NCBI GenBank assembly: GCA_963681505.1
Contig: OY811990.1
Location: forward strand, 740,679-804,678
From: Eunapius fragilis
Lineage: Eukaryota; Porifera; Demospongiae; Spongillida; Spongillidae
DNA: 64,000 nucleotides
Reading direction: 5' to 3'
Part shown: piece after piece, positions 21,010 through 32,486 of the stretch
Position numbering within the stretch: the first letter of the stretch is position 1
Layout of the letters: every line of letters begins with the position of its first letter
The notes under the pieces: generated by a model
Database searches by the model: none
Told to the model about the DNA's origin: nothing
What the model saw: the letters and a program-made list of their open reading frames with translations, nothing else
Program-made: the position numbers and the translations under genes

Positions 21010-23030
21010 GGCCAACGCTTGAAATAACAACGATCAATATAGCAAAGAGGGTTAACTGCCAAGTGAGGGCAGAAAACAATGCCAGCATGCTGCTAGTGCT
21101 GCACACACTCTGGCTGGGACACACACCCCATTTAGTTCGAGTTGTTCCGATTAACAAAAGCTTGCTAGAAGCATTTTTCGATTGTTAGGCAGATATAATT
21201 TAAACTCTTTTTACCATCCGCACACGATTTCCAACTTTTATAATCTTAATTTGTCATTACTATCGTGGGAATTTTTTTGTACGCTCTGTTTGCCTACATA
21301 CAGGCGTTTGTTCGATCAATCATTAACCTGCTATGGCCTAAACAGCGGCTCATCCGAAGAAGGGAGGCAGAAAGGATATTCGATTATTTATATATAGTAT
21401 TTTCAGGGCCACAATGGTTATAATAATGATGTATGTGCCCACCTCCCGCTGCCTCTCAACTAGCTAATTTCACTAATCGTGTGAAGTATAGCTTAGCAAT
21501 ATTTTGGTAATTTTCTCTTTGAAACCAGCGCTCCAATTTTGATGCTGTAGTAAATTGATTATCGCCTTTTGGTATTTTAAGCTGCTCTTTGCAAAGACCA
21601 CGAATAATTACTTTACGCTTTAAAGAGAGCATGTGATAGTTGTGCAAATTTAGCTAGATCCTCTAATGCGTTATTTGCGCAACAAAGCAATAGCGCCTTA
21701 GTAATTTGCTCACACAAATACTATGATTACTTACATAGATACAGTGCGAGCTACAGTAAAATGTACGTAAGGCAAATGTTACACCTATCTAAATAAAACG
21801 ACAAAGCAGTGGTTCAAAACACATTAAAAAGCAACACAATCAAATTATATAAGACCAATTAACCACTATTATGTTGCTTACTCTTATTGCAGTAAATACG
21901 CATGCATATACTACGCTCCACGACGTTATCGAATATCCTATTATTCTTGACACGCGACAGTTGCTTCCATAAATCAAGTGCAAATCACTGACTATGCATT
22001 TTCGAAAGTCAGTACGCCCAAAGCATTATTTTACCTATCAAATAAGTACATATTCCTAACCTCTTACATAAGTCCTAAATTTAATGAATATTTCTACTAT
22101 GGAATCTCACTACGCGCATAGTTTACACGCGTATATCCGCCCACATACATATCGCTGTGAGATCATTGCTATGCTAACGTTGGTATTAGCTGTTTTGTCC
22201 ATAAAGGTGGCGGCCATACTGTTTGTACGGTGAACTCCAGGCGAACTCTAGGCGCAAAATCGTCATACCTGGTGCTGATACGTAGGCCAAAGCCCATCGT
22301 TACAAAATTAGGTGACTATAATTCCATCGTTTTTATTACACATGACCAAAGTAGTAGGGCGTTGCCCGACTATGGCTAAGCGTTGGATTTATACGAGCCA
22401 CAGCTAAGCCCATGCATTTGGCTCATACATGTACGAGCACCTCGTTGATGCTACTATTTAGCGATAATATTATGATATACATGCATGAATGCCTTACCAA
22501 GGTTACTCTTTTCTGAACTCGGACCTCGAACCTTTGCAAAATGTTATTAGAAATACTGATGTCTCACGTGATAAGTCGAACTGATGTCTAGTCATCACCA
22601 CTGTGCAAATAGTTTGTTACGATGCTGTATACTTTGGACTAGATTTGAAGTATACGCCGGATCTGTTCATTTGAAATATACGACATTATATATTTCACGA
22701 ATACACAACCGCTTTTGCGTCACAGTATAGGTAGGCAGCCATAACCATGCAATAACCCGTTGTACACTTTAACTTCGCCACGACAATAATCCTATTATTA
22801 GACTTACATGTTTACAGGTGCTCAGTGATTGTACGATGACTCCCCGCTGCCCTCTCTTTATGAAAGGTAGAATCGTTAAGTAAGCATCGGACGAAATCAA
22901 ACGAGCATCATCCTTTGGTGCGCTTGCACCTCTGCAACGCTTTCATTAACTCTAACAAGCGTAATTAAAAACTTCACTAAATAGAATTCAAGCACTAGCA
23001 GCCAGGATCGACGAATTGGAGCACTAGTTG
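21010..23030. other. Spacer, 2 kb, with one CACTG-type terminus
   Basis: No supported gene. A terminus CACTGTGCAAATAGTTTG starts at 22599 (plus), followed by GTATACG-type repeats to about 22690, matching the ends of the element at 40.2/45.0 kb; no opposite end was found. On the minus strand near 21460-21600 the frame EQLKIPKGDNQFTTASKLE..RWFQREN looks protein-like after a tttgcaaag acceptor, but it is unconfirmed. Confidence 0.45.
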
Positions 23031-23355
23031 TTAAGTTGTATAACGTCACCATTTGGTGACAATAAGATAGTTAGTGTCACCAAATGGTGACACTAAGTTT
23101 AATGATATATAGTTGTATGAAACAAGCAAGTGTTAAATAAAAACTGGAACAAAACGGTAGAAGAATGATTGGACAACACAAGTATACAAATTTTTTAAAA
23201 CTGATGCAAAGGAATGAATAGTATATTAAATCAAAGTGAAGGAAAGAGTTGGAAAACTATAATGAGGGTAAACATTATTCACTGTTTTATCAAGGTTACC
23301 ACATGGTATGGTCCACAAAAACAACTGTTGTTTTAACAAAGTAGATTCAACATTT

Positions 23356-24875
23356 CTAGTCATTAGATACTGACTTTCTGCGTTTCCTTGATGGAACCCC
23401 ATTATTAATATGCTCTTCCCAGCATTTGCGACCACTAGAATGCCGACAAAATGTACCAGCGTCAACACCACAATAAGTACAGTACATATCAGACAAGCTC
23501 GTCTCTCTTTTATCATGACCAAAAAATGCTGGTATGTGCTCAGTAGATTGAGATAATGTCCTATTTTCTGGTAGCACAACAGTCAATGGATTCATTAGAA
23601 GTGCTTTGACAAGCATTTGACGCATATCTACATGGGTAGTTTTACTATGTGCCTGTGGAAAGAAGTATGTCATGCTTCTATATATATTTGCATCTATAAG
23701 TGACATCATTCCAGAAAATAGAGCAAGATAAGGACGTTCTTGAACTTTTAAGTGATGTTCCCAGCCATTCTTACCACCACCTACTTTACAATGATTAAAA
23801 GCATCAACTGCTCCATATGAATCATACCATAATTCTACAATATTAGGTCTTGGTATTTCTTTCCCACATGGTCTAATATAAGGTGTCCCTGCAGGGGCAC
23901 TAGAGCTTGCAGTTGAAAGAAGAGTTAACTTATGGTGAGCGCTTGACCTCCACTGAACAGCATGAAGAAGTACATTATCATCAAGGATATTGACATGTGC
24001 AGAAGCTATTGCACCAGCCTCATTCATGCACCTAGCCTCGAGATCTTCTCGGGGGTAGTTTTTGTGGGCAGTCTTCACAACACCAAGGCTGTCTAACCCT
24101 CGTCTCTTCAATTCAGTTGCAGTTTTTACAGATTGAAACCACGAATCGATGAACACAAGGCGATGACTTTCAAAGTACGGTTCCAATAAACGAAGAGTAG
24201 TAGCAGTTGTAGCCCCAAACTCTGCAAAGTATTTCAGCTGTCGAGTAATATCTTTTCCCTCATTTAATTCAAAATTAGTACAAATATCACTTTCCTTATC
24301 TACAACAGTCCATAACTCGTGTCCCCAAGGTTCAGGCTTTCGCCTAATATATATAACACAATCAGCTGCTTTAAAATTCTTGTTTCTGATCATTGATTCA
24401 TCCAAAATAATGTTGCGACCAGGTATCAAGGCACACTGAAAACATGTTTTGGCTTTCGCCTAATATATATAACACAATCAGCTGCTTTAAAATTCTTGTT
24501 TCTGATCATTGATTCATCCAAAATAATGTTGCGACCAGGTATCAAGGCACACTGAAAACATGTTTTAACAGCCAATAACCATTCACGCCACTGACCTTTC
24601 GGTATCTTACGCACAAAATGCCTCTGCCATATCTCATAGCTGTCAGTTAGTACATGAATATGTTTCTTGCCGACTTCCATTTCTGTGCTGTCATAAGGAA
24701 AATAGACAACAAAATCAGTGGAATTAATCATTTCTTTGACTTTTCCTAACAGCATAGTGTTCCCCCCACGAGCTCCAAAGTTTCTCTCACTCCCTTTTTC
24801 CACCTCTCTGTCGCTGTCAAAAATTTTGGCATAAACCCATACAGAATGACCAACTCTAATGTCTTGCTTCGACAT
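23356..24875 (-). pseudogene. piggyBac transposase, broken by a 116 bp tandem duplication
   Basis: Cut-and-paste transposase of the DDE_Tnp_1_7 (piggyBac) fold. The N-terminal part (24426-24875) reads from MSKQDIRVGHSVW to the first catalytic Asp in ILDESMI. The second frame (23356-24429, 357 codons) repeats ILDESMI (D10), then has VFIDSWFQS (D95) and GAVDAFNH (D209), the expected DDD set, and a C-terminal Cys/His-rich tail (CTYCGVDAGTFC..H..GRKCWEEH). Bases 24335-24450 and 24451-24566 are an exact tandem duplication; 116 is not a multiple of three, so the frame is lost. With one copy the gene would be ~470 codons, slightly short for the family (~550-600). Confidence 0.92.
24335..24566. repeat. 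Perfect 116 bp tandem duplication
   Basis: Two adjacent identical copies (24335-24450, 24451-24566), both starting GGCTTTCGCC and ending ACATGTTTT. No difference was found between them, so the event is very recent or maintained, or is an assembly artefact. Confidence 0.95.
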
Positions 24876-25510
24876 TCCTTTGGCAAGGGCTGTTTGACCG
24901 TAATATGAGTATTTGGATTAAATGAATAAATTCACAATTAGGTTGTGGGCTATGAATTGTTTATGTTGGGGTATGAATTTTTTTATCTATGCACAGCTTG
25001 GAACATGTAAATTTGTCTTAATTGTTCCTGTGTTCCTAATACAGTTAGATGAAATAAAATAGGTTTCCAAGCTGCCAAACAGAGTAAATTCTCTAACCGT
25101 TATGTGGCCTATAGCCTCAAAATTTCAATCAATAGAGATACTTCATTATATGCATTACTGATAGGAAGATTTCAACTTTTTTTTCCATCAAGTTTAACTT
25201 TGTTTATTTACTATGCTTGATAGGAAATCGAAACTGCCTCAATTTTTGCAGTACTAAAAGATCATGTTGTATGTGTTGAAAATTTTAAGTATAAAGAACT
25301 CAACATTTTCCGAACACATATAATAAATAGTAATAAAAAGGTATGCCTTATTGTCACCATTTGGTGACAATAGACCCGTACAACTTAACACTAGTTGGTT
25401 GAAGTTACTATTTTTTACCATAGCCATTTGTGAGCGCATGTGTGTGTGTGCTGGATGAGTGTTATTATATAGCTATATGCATAGCAGCATCATTATTGCA
25501 TTGCTACAAG

Positions 25511-25580
25511 ATAAAAACTATGCACTATAGGATTCTAAGTCTACGATAAAAACTATGCACTATAGGATTCTAAGTCTACG
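25511..25580. repeat. 35 bp tandem duplication
   Basis: Two exact copies of a 35 bp unit starting ATAAAAACTATGCAC and ending AAGTCTACG. Confidence 0.95.
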
Positions 25581-25794
25581 CAGTGTACACGAGGAGCAGA
25601 ATATTGAATCCAGAGCAATTGTTAACATATTACATGTACATGATGCTACCTTCTATTTAATCCTGTTTAGGTGGTAAACAATTAATTATGCATAGATTAC
25701 AAGCCAATACATACTTAGTTACGTTGCTGTTGCTGATTACAAGACAATGCATCACTTATTTCAGACAATAGGAACAGTCCTACTACATCCACTT

Positions 25795-26360
25795 CAGGGT
25801 TGCCGAAAGTCAGGCCAGGGTCCGGCCTGTGACCTGAAGGTCAGGCCAGGGCTCCGGCCTGTGGCCTGAAAGGTCGACCCGAAAGATACAATTATTAAAT
25901 TTCATGTTAAAATTATTAAAAATTTATTTACAATCAATTGATTGTATGAGACAAGTACACGTGACGCGCGTGCGTTTATTCATTCCAGCTGGCCGTCATG
26001 AGCGCTACGAATACAGCGTCAGTTGATTGTGGTGGAACTGGTAGCTCCTCTGTAGCAGATGTATCCCATAAGCTTGTGTCTCCTATAAACCCAGACCGCT
26101 GGGTTTATAACACTGATGAGCTTATCACGCAAACAACTCTCCGTAGTGTTCATCTGCGCAACTTACTGATGTATGCGGTGTGACTGATTAATTCACGGTG
26201 ATTGTACTTGTATATAATGTTATTCAAGTTTACTAAATTTAATAATCTAATTACATCTTTAATAAGTGGCCTTTCAGGCCGGGTTCCGGCCTGAAGGTCA
26301 GGCCAGATTGTCCGGCCTGAAAGGTCGGCCTGAAAGGTCGACCGGCCTTCGGCAACCCTG
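25795..26360. mobile_element. 566 bp non-autonomous hAT-type element
   Basis: Begins CAGGGTTGCCGAAAG and ends TTCGGCAACCCTG, with an exact 8 bp target duplication ATCCACTT (25787-25794 and 26361-26368). CAGGG-type ends with 8 bp duplications are diagnostic of hAT. Both subterminal regions carry repeated GGCCTGAAAGGTC-type motifs in opposite orientation. A 61-codon ORF (25998-26183, MSATNTASVDCGG...) shows no transposase similarity that I recognise. Confidence 0.9.
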
Positions 26361-26399
26361 ATCCACTTGCTCTGCTTCAGTTTCCTCTGAATTTATTGT

Positions 26400-28560
26400 G
26401 CAAAAAAATGCCATTTTGAGGCATGTGAGCATGAAAACGAAATATACCTAATAGTATTACATTTGATACTGACAGGTGACATTTGAATGTGATTGATGAT
26501 TGTATACAAAGTGTAAGGTCTGTTCAGAAATGGATTCTTCTGTTTGTTGGACAAAGTATACATTATCAGTATCAAAGTGAAATTTAATAGAGGTACTCCA
26601 TTCAGCACAACGAGACATTATTCGACGTAGAGGCAGATATATAGATGATCCTTCTTGCTTAGTTAAGGTGGCAAAAACTTTGAGAGGATATGGCAGCACA
26701 TCTTTGTATGGGTGCTTATCAAACCAATGAGTGCATGCAAATACATGACCAAGTTCTGTTGCTAGCTCTTGAGAAAATTTGATAGTAACTATATGAAAGA
26801 AAAAGTACTGAATAGTCCCAGCACTATAAATTCAAAATGGAGCTATTCTGCTCTAATGATGTGGGCCAGTATGCAGTGATAGTAGAAGAGTGATTACCAT
26901 TGGATTTCACTGATGTAAATAGTTCACCAAATATTTCAATATCATACAGCACTTCATGGGCCATGGGAGCATGGACAACTTCTGAGTTGGGATATAATGC
27001 ACTGTAAATAGTAGTAAGCCACCTCACTTCTTCAGAGGAAAATAGCTTCTCATATTTGGCAGATACTTGGGAGTACACTGAAAGAGAATCAGTTGCATCA
27101 ATTTTATCCAAACAGCAGGGTGCATTTTGGTAATAACTATGCAATCTGCTAGCATCAACTTTGATCTGGTCTGCTGGTGATTATCTCTGTTCACATCTCC
27201 AAGCCACATAAATTGTTCCTTATCCTTAAATGAGCCTTGCAGCATAATACAATCCTGATAACTAACAAATTTAGCCTAATTGAAGCTCTGGGCAAATCCA
27301 ATTCTTTTAAAAGCTTTGAATTATACCATTATAACGCTCAAATGGAAAACACCAAAAAGCATACACTGGTCAACAATCAAGTAAACATTCCTTCAAATGT
27401 AAATGAAGATGCATGTTATAAGTACACTCGTGTGGCCCATAAAGTGATTCATACTCAGTACAAAATGCAATAAGCTTGTCTTCACCCTCTGTGACATCTT
27501 CAGACGTTAGAACTGGTTTTAGTAATACAGAGCATGCCACTACAAAAATGGACCAACACTTGACATGTTCTGGAGGAATTAAGAATTGAATGCATTGCAA
27601 ACATTGAGTTCTCCAACACCCAATTTTTTTATTGATCAGCAGTCAGGGATGCCATCTTAGACTGAATCTTGTAGGGAATTCTACCCATGTTTGCTGGTAT
27701 CCGAATAGCATCAATAATTTCCTGCGTAGAAACATAGCGGTGTTTTGAAATAAGAGATTTCTCTTTCCAAACTACCATCATGTTTCTTCGCTGTGCCTAG
27801 CAGCAAATTATGTATTGGATCAATGGAATGGTGACGAGCAATGCCAAAATACGGCAGCCGAGGCAATTCTGAATACCTTCTCCCCAATGACGCTGCAACT
27901 CACCTTTTCTCTAGAGGTTTTTAAAATGGCAATCTGATGTTATATGGTCAGTATGGCTTCTAGCTTTCCATGAACTTCTGTCAAATCCTGAATAGCTTGG
28001 CTTAGAACCAAATTCTGACATTCAAAGGTCTTCAGACATTTGGAACAGCCTCTTTTAGCACTATGTGATGAAAACCCACAAATTTATTGTGTTGCAGGGA
28101 TATCCGTATTGATGTAACACCAAAAAATGACCCTGATTTAATCTGAATGCCATAAAAAAGTTTTAAATGTTCATCAAAAAGGGGTTTGATAAATGAGTTT
28201 TTTTTTTTGGCTCATTTGGCCCAGGAATGCATCCTACAATTATAATGTTATCAGTACTGAATCTCTTGGTTCTTGGTAAATTTTCAATTACCAAATACAG
28301 TATTCCAATGCTATAGATAATATGTTTATAAAGTTTAAACCAATCAACATTTAGTTTTAGACAAATGTTATTTGGTTTTGAAAGAAACAGCCCTGTAGCA
28401 AAGAGCTCCTTCCGCACTAGCTTTTCCATCATATCAATGACATTTCATTATCAATTACTTTCCTATGTCTCCACCCTTCAATATCAGATATTATATCTTT
28501 TTTGCTAAGCATCATACTAAGAGATGTTTTCACTGGATTGTATACATACACTTTTTAGGA
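26400..28560 (-). pseudogene. EnSpm/CACTA TNP2-type transposase, decayed copy 1
   Basis: Minus-strand remnant with many stops and shifts, but collinear with TNP2-type transposases of invertebrates. From N to C: SDIEGWRHRK (~28.5 kb); LNVDWFKLYKHIIYS, YLVIENLPRTKRFS, NIIIVGCIPGPNEPK (28163-28432); GFSSHSAKRGCSKCLKTFEC (~28.05 kb); GIARHHSIDPIHNLLLGTAK (~27.83 kb); IPANMGRIPYKIQSKMASL plus TADQ (~27.66 kb); LIPPEHVKCWSIF, FCTEYESLYG, YNMHLHLHLKE, FPFERYNG (27.3-27.6 kb); C-terminal IEIFGELFTSV and a further domain to ~26.4 kb. The DPxHN, TADQ and FERYNG landmarks are the basis of the call. Terminal repeats of this copy were not located. Confidence 0.85.
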
Positions 28561-29400
28561 AGAAATTTATAAGAACCCCTGCATTAGATTTTTCTAAAAA
28601 TTTCTGCGCAACAGCGCCGCACAAGCCACGCGCGTACGCTCTATGAATAAATAATAATCAGTACTACATGTGTGCGTATGCGCTAACTGAACAATGAACA
28701 TTGCTTATGTAGATTTCAATAGTATTTTATTGCATTGGGGTGCGTACGCTCGTCTCACGGCCTTTGTTCCAACGTAACAAGTGATTGCCGATTCAATTAC
28801 CGTGGCATTATTTACGTATCGGAAGGAAAATAAATTGCTACAAACTTTCTGTTTTTGGCCCTTGTGCTTAGTGGTGCCCCTATTTTTAAGCCCCGCAGGG
28901 GGGGCAATTGCTCCCCCCCCCCCCTCCCCCCTTCACCCCCGGCCACCACACCACTGATTCTTCATTGCTTTCGAAAGCTTGCAGACCGTCTACGGAACCA
29001 ACGCTCAGCGGATCGGCGCCCGCACGAAGTGGATATGGACAGATGAGAGGGTTTTTATGCCTCATAAACGCGGAATATGACAGTTTTTCGTTACATTTTG
29101 GACACCGAATTCTGTTTCGCACACTAGCCGACATTACATAGAGATTGTATTGATAAGAGATGAATACTCAAATTAAGCTAGGGCACGTGGCGAATCAGCA
29201 CTTTTAAATCTGGTTTTAATTTTGAAAAGCCATGAGCTCTCTGAAACGTTCAGGTTGCCGGAACACTCTTTCTACCCTCTGAGAGCCGAAACAGTAAGTG
29301 AAACGCTATAGCTTGCAATTGCTCAAATGTATACCTGCTAGTACATGTATACATTAATTGTGTATACAAGCATACCGGCATAATAAGCTTATACAAATCT
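28561..29400. other. Spacer with a small GGTGC-ended relic
   Basis: At 28867-28957 TTAGTGGTGCCCC and GGCCACCACACCACT face each other around C-rich tracts, resembling the CAGTGGCG family but degenerate. The rest is unremarkable AT-rich DNA without a supported gene. Confidence 0.4.
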
Positions 29401-29438
29401 TTAAAAATGAAGTCAGGACGATCCCAACCTCGACAGAT

Positions 29439-29820
29439 TTGAGAAGGAATACCATCCAGCAGTTTTTACCAAACGTACCGTCAAAGCAGACCAGCAAAAA
29501 CCACAGTCGGCACATATCTAGAGCGATCATGGCTCCCTGGAGAAGTGTTACCACAAACATGTGGTGGTACATGGATAAGTGCAAATGATCTGAACCAAAT
29601 AAAGGAATCCATCCACGATCTAGTAGCCAATATGGAAATAAACGTTGTTAACCAATTTAATGGACTGCAACAAAACTTTCAGTCATTGTCAACTAGGGTA
29701 ACGAAGATTGAAGCGGATATTTGTAGCTTGTCTGAAGCAACTCAGAAAGACGCAGAATCCAGTACAAGCTCCGCTCAATTAAAACCGTCGCGAAGCCGCA
29801 AAGCTCCTATTGAACTTCAG
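29439..29820 (+). CDS. Candidate host exon with coiled-coil, plus strand
   Basis: Open plus-strand frame ending at a gtaaag donor (29821). It reads TYLERSWLPGEVLPQTCGGTW, then an amphipathic stretch NDLNQIKESIHDLVANMEIN and QFNGLQQNFQSLSTRVTKIE, then a Ser/Lys-rich tail to KAPIELQ. The heptad-like leucine/isoleucine spacing suggests a coiled coil of ~60 residues. The 5' boundary is uncertain (cag acceptors near 29440 and 29497). Family not recognised. The next ~1.1 kb is a terminal-inverted-repeat element that would lie in its intron. Confidence 0.42.
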
Positions 29821-29852
29821 GTAAAGAGAATGCTGAAATGCTTACTTAACCG

Positions 29853-30945
29853 GAGATAATATATAGAGGGATTGAAAACGAATCACGTGCGCCATACATT
29901 CCTAGAAAAAACCGCGGGCAATGCTATAAGTGTTTAATCGCACCTTTTAGAGTGTCAAAAGAGGCGGTAAAGAAGAACATGTACAGGGTTTTTTTGGCTT
30001 CCGCTCGTTAGTATTGAACACAATAAGGTAGGTTTACATTTAAAATTAAGAATAATGGTGGGATATTGTTTTTACGCATAGAAAACGCGGTTTTCGTGGT
30101 ATTTTACACCACAAAGATGCTTTAAAGGGCATTTATTAGAGCCTGTTTTTTTGTGGGACAGCCGTTTCTCAGCTAATGATGTGTATAATTCGAAAAGTAG
30201 CTAGTAACGTTGGTAACTGAATAAATTTTTGCATGAATAAGGTTTGTTGAGAAAGCGCTTCTAGAATAGGCTGTATCGTCACATATCGATACGTGGATGC
30301 CTCCTTTTTGTGGGACAGCGTAGCTTTTGTTTCGTATCGAGAACTGCCGTGGAAGGCTCCAATATGTAAAAAACTGTTACCTATTTGGCATAGTTGTATT
30401 TTTATATGGTGTCTTCCTATATGAGGCGTGTATCAGTTTCCAGTGATTTAATTACAGCGGTGCCCGTTGGTTCGATGACCATTCAAAGTTCGAAAGCAGA
30501 CTTCCATCCTGTTGTTGGAAATCAGCGTATGGATGATACTGGTCCATTTCTTGTATCTTTCCCACTATCAGAAATAAGAAAGCAACCCAAAAGGCAAAGG
30601 CTATGAGAAAAGGACTACAGTAGTTTTTAAATTGATTCTTATTTGTTATCTCTTGGTGTCACTGTGTGTGTATGTTTGTGTGCGTGTGAGTGTGTGTGTG
30701 CGTGTGTGTGTGCATGTGTGTGTGCGTGGTATTGTATGTGAGTTACGTACATGTATGTGTGTGATGATTAGCTTGACATGGCATCATACTAATATCAGTA
30801 ACATACTGATCACAGTTATAAATAAATTTAAAAAAAAAAAACTTCACATATGCGGTGTATTCGAAGCCATATATGTTGCATGTAGCATTGTCCGCGTTAA
30901 TTGGTGTTAATTGGGCTCGTTTCCAATCCCTCTATATATTATCTC
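29853..30945. mobile_element. 1.1 kb element with inverted ends GAGATAATATATAGAGGG
   Basis: The left end GAGATAATATATAGAGGG (29853) and its complement (ending 30945) match over about 30 bp with two or three changes. No transposase. Inside lies a plus-strand ORF (30430-30606) that begins after an aattacag acceptor, reads VPVGSMTIQSSKADFHPVVG and ends KQPKRQRL before a stop, followed by AATAAA and an A-run at ~30818-30840: an exon-like segment, possibly captured. A TG-rich microsatellite occupies 30665-30730. The right end abuts the GAC module of the next element. Confidence 0.55.
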
Positions 30946-30953
30946 TGTTATCC

Positions 30954-31464
30954 GGAACGACGATAGTAGTTCCTATATAGGAATTGACCCGGGTCGTGAA
31001 TATCATTTTTAAAAACGCGCCCCGCGTATAACTCGCGTACCGAGAAACGGATACTGTTGCTCTTTGTTGCTTTCGAATCAGAAGGCCAAAGACGGTCATT
31101 TTAATGTTTTATTCCAGGCTTTTATGTTTTATTCCAGGCTTCGAACTGTTTGCTTTAAGATAACAAAAAACGCCGTGTTTTACCTCGTTCCCAGGCCAAA
31201 TCTTCTCCGTCGTCGTCGTCGTCGTCGTCGTCGTCTTCTCGGGTGAGTATAACTCCGGATAGGAATGGTTTTAAAGAGCGCCAATTATACCAATCGCTTT
31301 AGAATATCAAGGAAGGACATCTTCAAGTATCAGATATATGTAAGCTGAAAACTTACATACGTAATCATTACGTAATGCGTAGTGTTAAATAGAAGCGTTC
31401 CCATGGCGACATTTACGTACATTTAGAATTGTGCAAGAGCAGACGACGTGTTAGAATTCTCTCG
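30954..31464 (-). mobile_element. Family H GAC module, reversed, without its hairpin
   Basis: Matches 43438-43930 in the same orientation: end stem-loop (GGAACGAC..GTAGTTCC, one mismatch), CCTATATAGGAATTGACCC, (GTC)n at ~31206-31236, then GGTGAGTATAACTC and TTTTAAAGAGCGC. It stops at 31464, where a CACTG-ended sequence begins, so the hairpin end is missing. Confidence 0.65.
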
Positions 31465-31640
31465 CACTGTTAAAAAAAAAGGTGTTACCGCAACACACTT
31501 CGGGGTGTTCGTACGCATGTTTAAAAATGACACCCCCCTGGGGTGTAGTCGTAACCACTCAGGAGTGTTACGGCCAACACCCCTGAAGTGTAGCCAGTAC
31601 ACTCTATTGGGTGTTGACAGAGGTAACAATATCTCGTATA
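31465..31640. mobile_element. CACTG terminus with repeated GGTGT/ACACC subterminal motifs
   Basis: Starts CACTGTTAAAAAAAAAGG, followed by six or more short motifs in both orientations (GGTGTTACCG, ACACTTCGGGGTGT, ACACCCCCCTGGGGTGT, AGTGTTACGG, ACACCCCTGAAGTGT, GGGTGTT). Arrays of subterminal motifs behind CACTA/CACTG ends are a hallmark of EnSpm elements, where they bind transposase. The opposite end was not found. Confidence 0.5.
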
Positions 31641-32204
31641 TTACCGTAAATTGATGGTCCCAACAAACTTATATTAATGAACTATACAACACGTTCAATT
31701 GATTTTAATAAAATGGTGATAAATAAATACAACATAAAAAGAACACAAAAAAAGTAGATGTCATTACACGCTATAACGATCGAGCAGCTTGTTTCTCTCG
31801 TTCTGACACTAGAAATTCAAGAAAACTAATAAAGGACAGGTTCACTACGAGACATCTCTGACCTTAAATCTTGGATGCATGCAGCAGTCACGCTCGCGAA
31901 GCAGAGGAAACCATTCTATAACAATAACAATGTCAGCCGTACTAATCGTGAAGCTTACCTCGAAAGCTAGGTAGGGCATGTCCTTTTACTCCTAATGAAC
32001 TCTGTATAATAAGATGGGGCGGGGCGTATTAGTAACTTACACGCAGTGGCCCATATAGTGCGGTAGCGTACGCTGTAGTAGTCGGGTAGCACGGTAGTAA
32101 AACTTTTCTTTGCGTATTATATTTGGCAGTCTAACCGTCGTTGCCTTCTGGTTCGGTTTCTTGGTACACGAGTTATATTATACCCGGGTCGCGTTGTTAA
32201 AATG
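31641..32204. other. Spacer, no gene seen
   Basis: No supported gene. The last ~70 bp (GCCTTCTGGTTCG ... TACCCGGGTCGCG, 32138-32192) resemble the plus-orientation GAC module at 41128-41192, so a further decayed module copy ends here. Confidence 0.4.
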
Positions 32205-32486
32205 ACAAGTAATAAAAAAATTCTCTATACGAGGTTTGTGGTAAATAAGAATCAAAGGTGAAGGTGGTGTAAAAAGCAAGGGAACAAGGCTACTGATTGA
32301 AAAGGAAAAATGAAATAGACCTATTATTAACAGCATGTTGTCGTATTTAAATGTGCGTGCTAATCATTTTTCCTTTTCAATTCAGAAGCCTTGTTCCCTT
32401 GCTTCTTACACCACGATCACCTTTGATTCCTACATACATGTACCTCCAACCTTCTCGTACAGAGAATGTTTTTATCACTTTTTTCC
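32205..32486. mobile_element. Family H hairpin, copy 3
   Basis: Starts ACAAGTAATAAAAAAATTC; arms with GGTGGTGTAAAAAGCAAGG and its complement; middle arm GATTGAAAAGGAAAAATGA pairs with its complement near 32364-32384. Moderately decayed at the outer ends. Confidence 0.7.

Larger units (their letters stand above)
23035..25384 (-). mobile_element. piggyBac-family DNA transposon (2.35 kb), TTAA target
   Basis: TTAA flanks both ends (23031-23034 and 25385-25388), and the inverted ends read GTTGTATAACG / GTTGTACGGGT, as expected for piggyBac. A 16 bp palindrome, GTCACCATTTGGTGAC or a one-base variant, recurs at 23046-23061, 23077-23092 and 25353-25368, probable transposase binding sites. The transposase is on the minus strand. 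The element is full length end to end, but its gene is interrupted by a tandem duplication. Confidence 0.9.
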
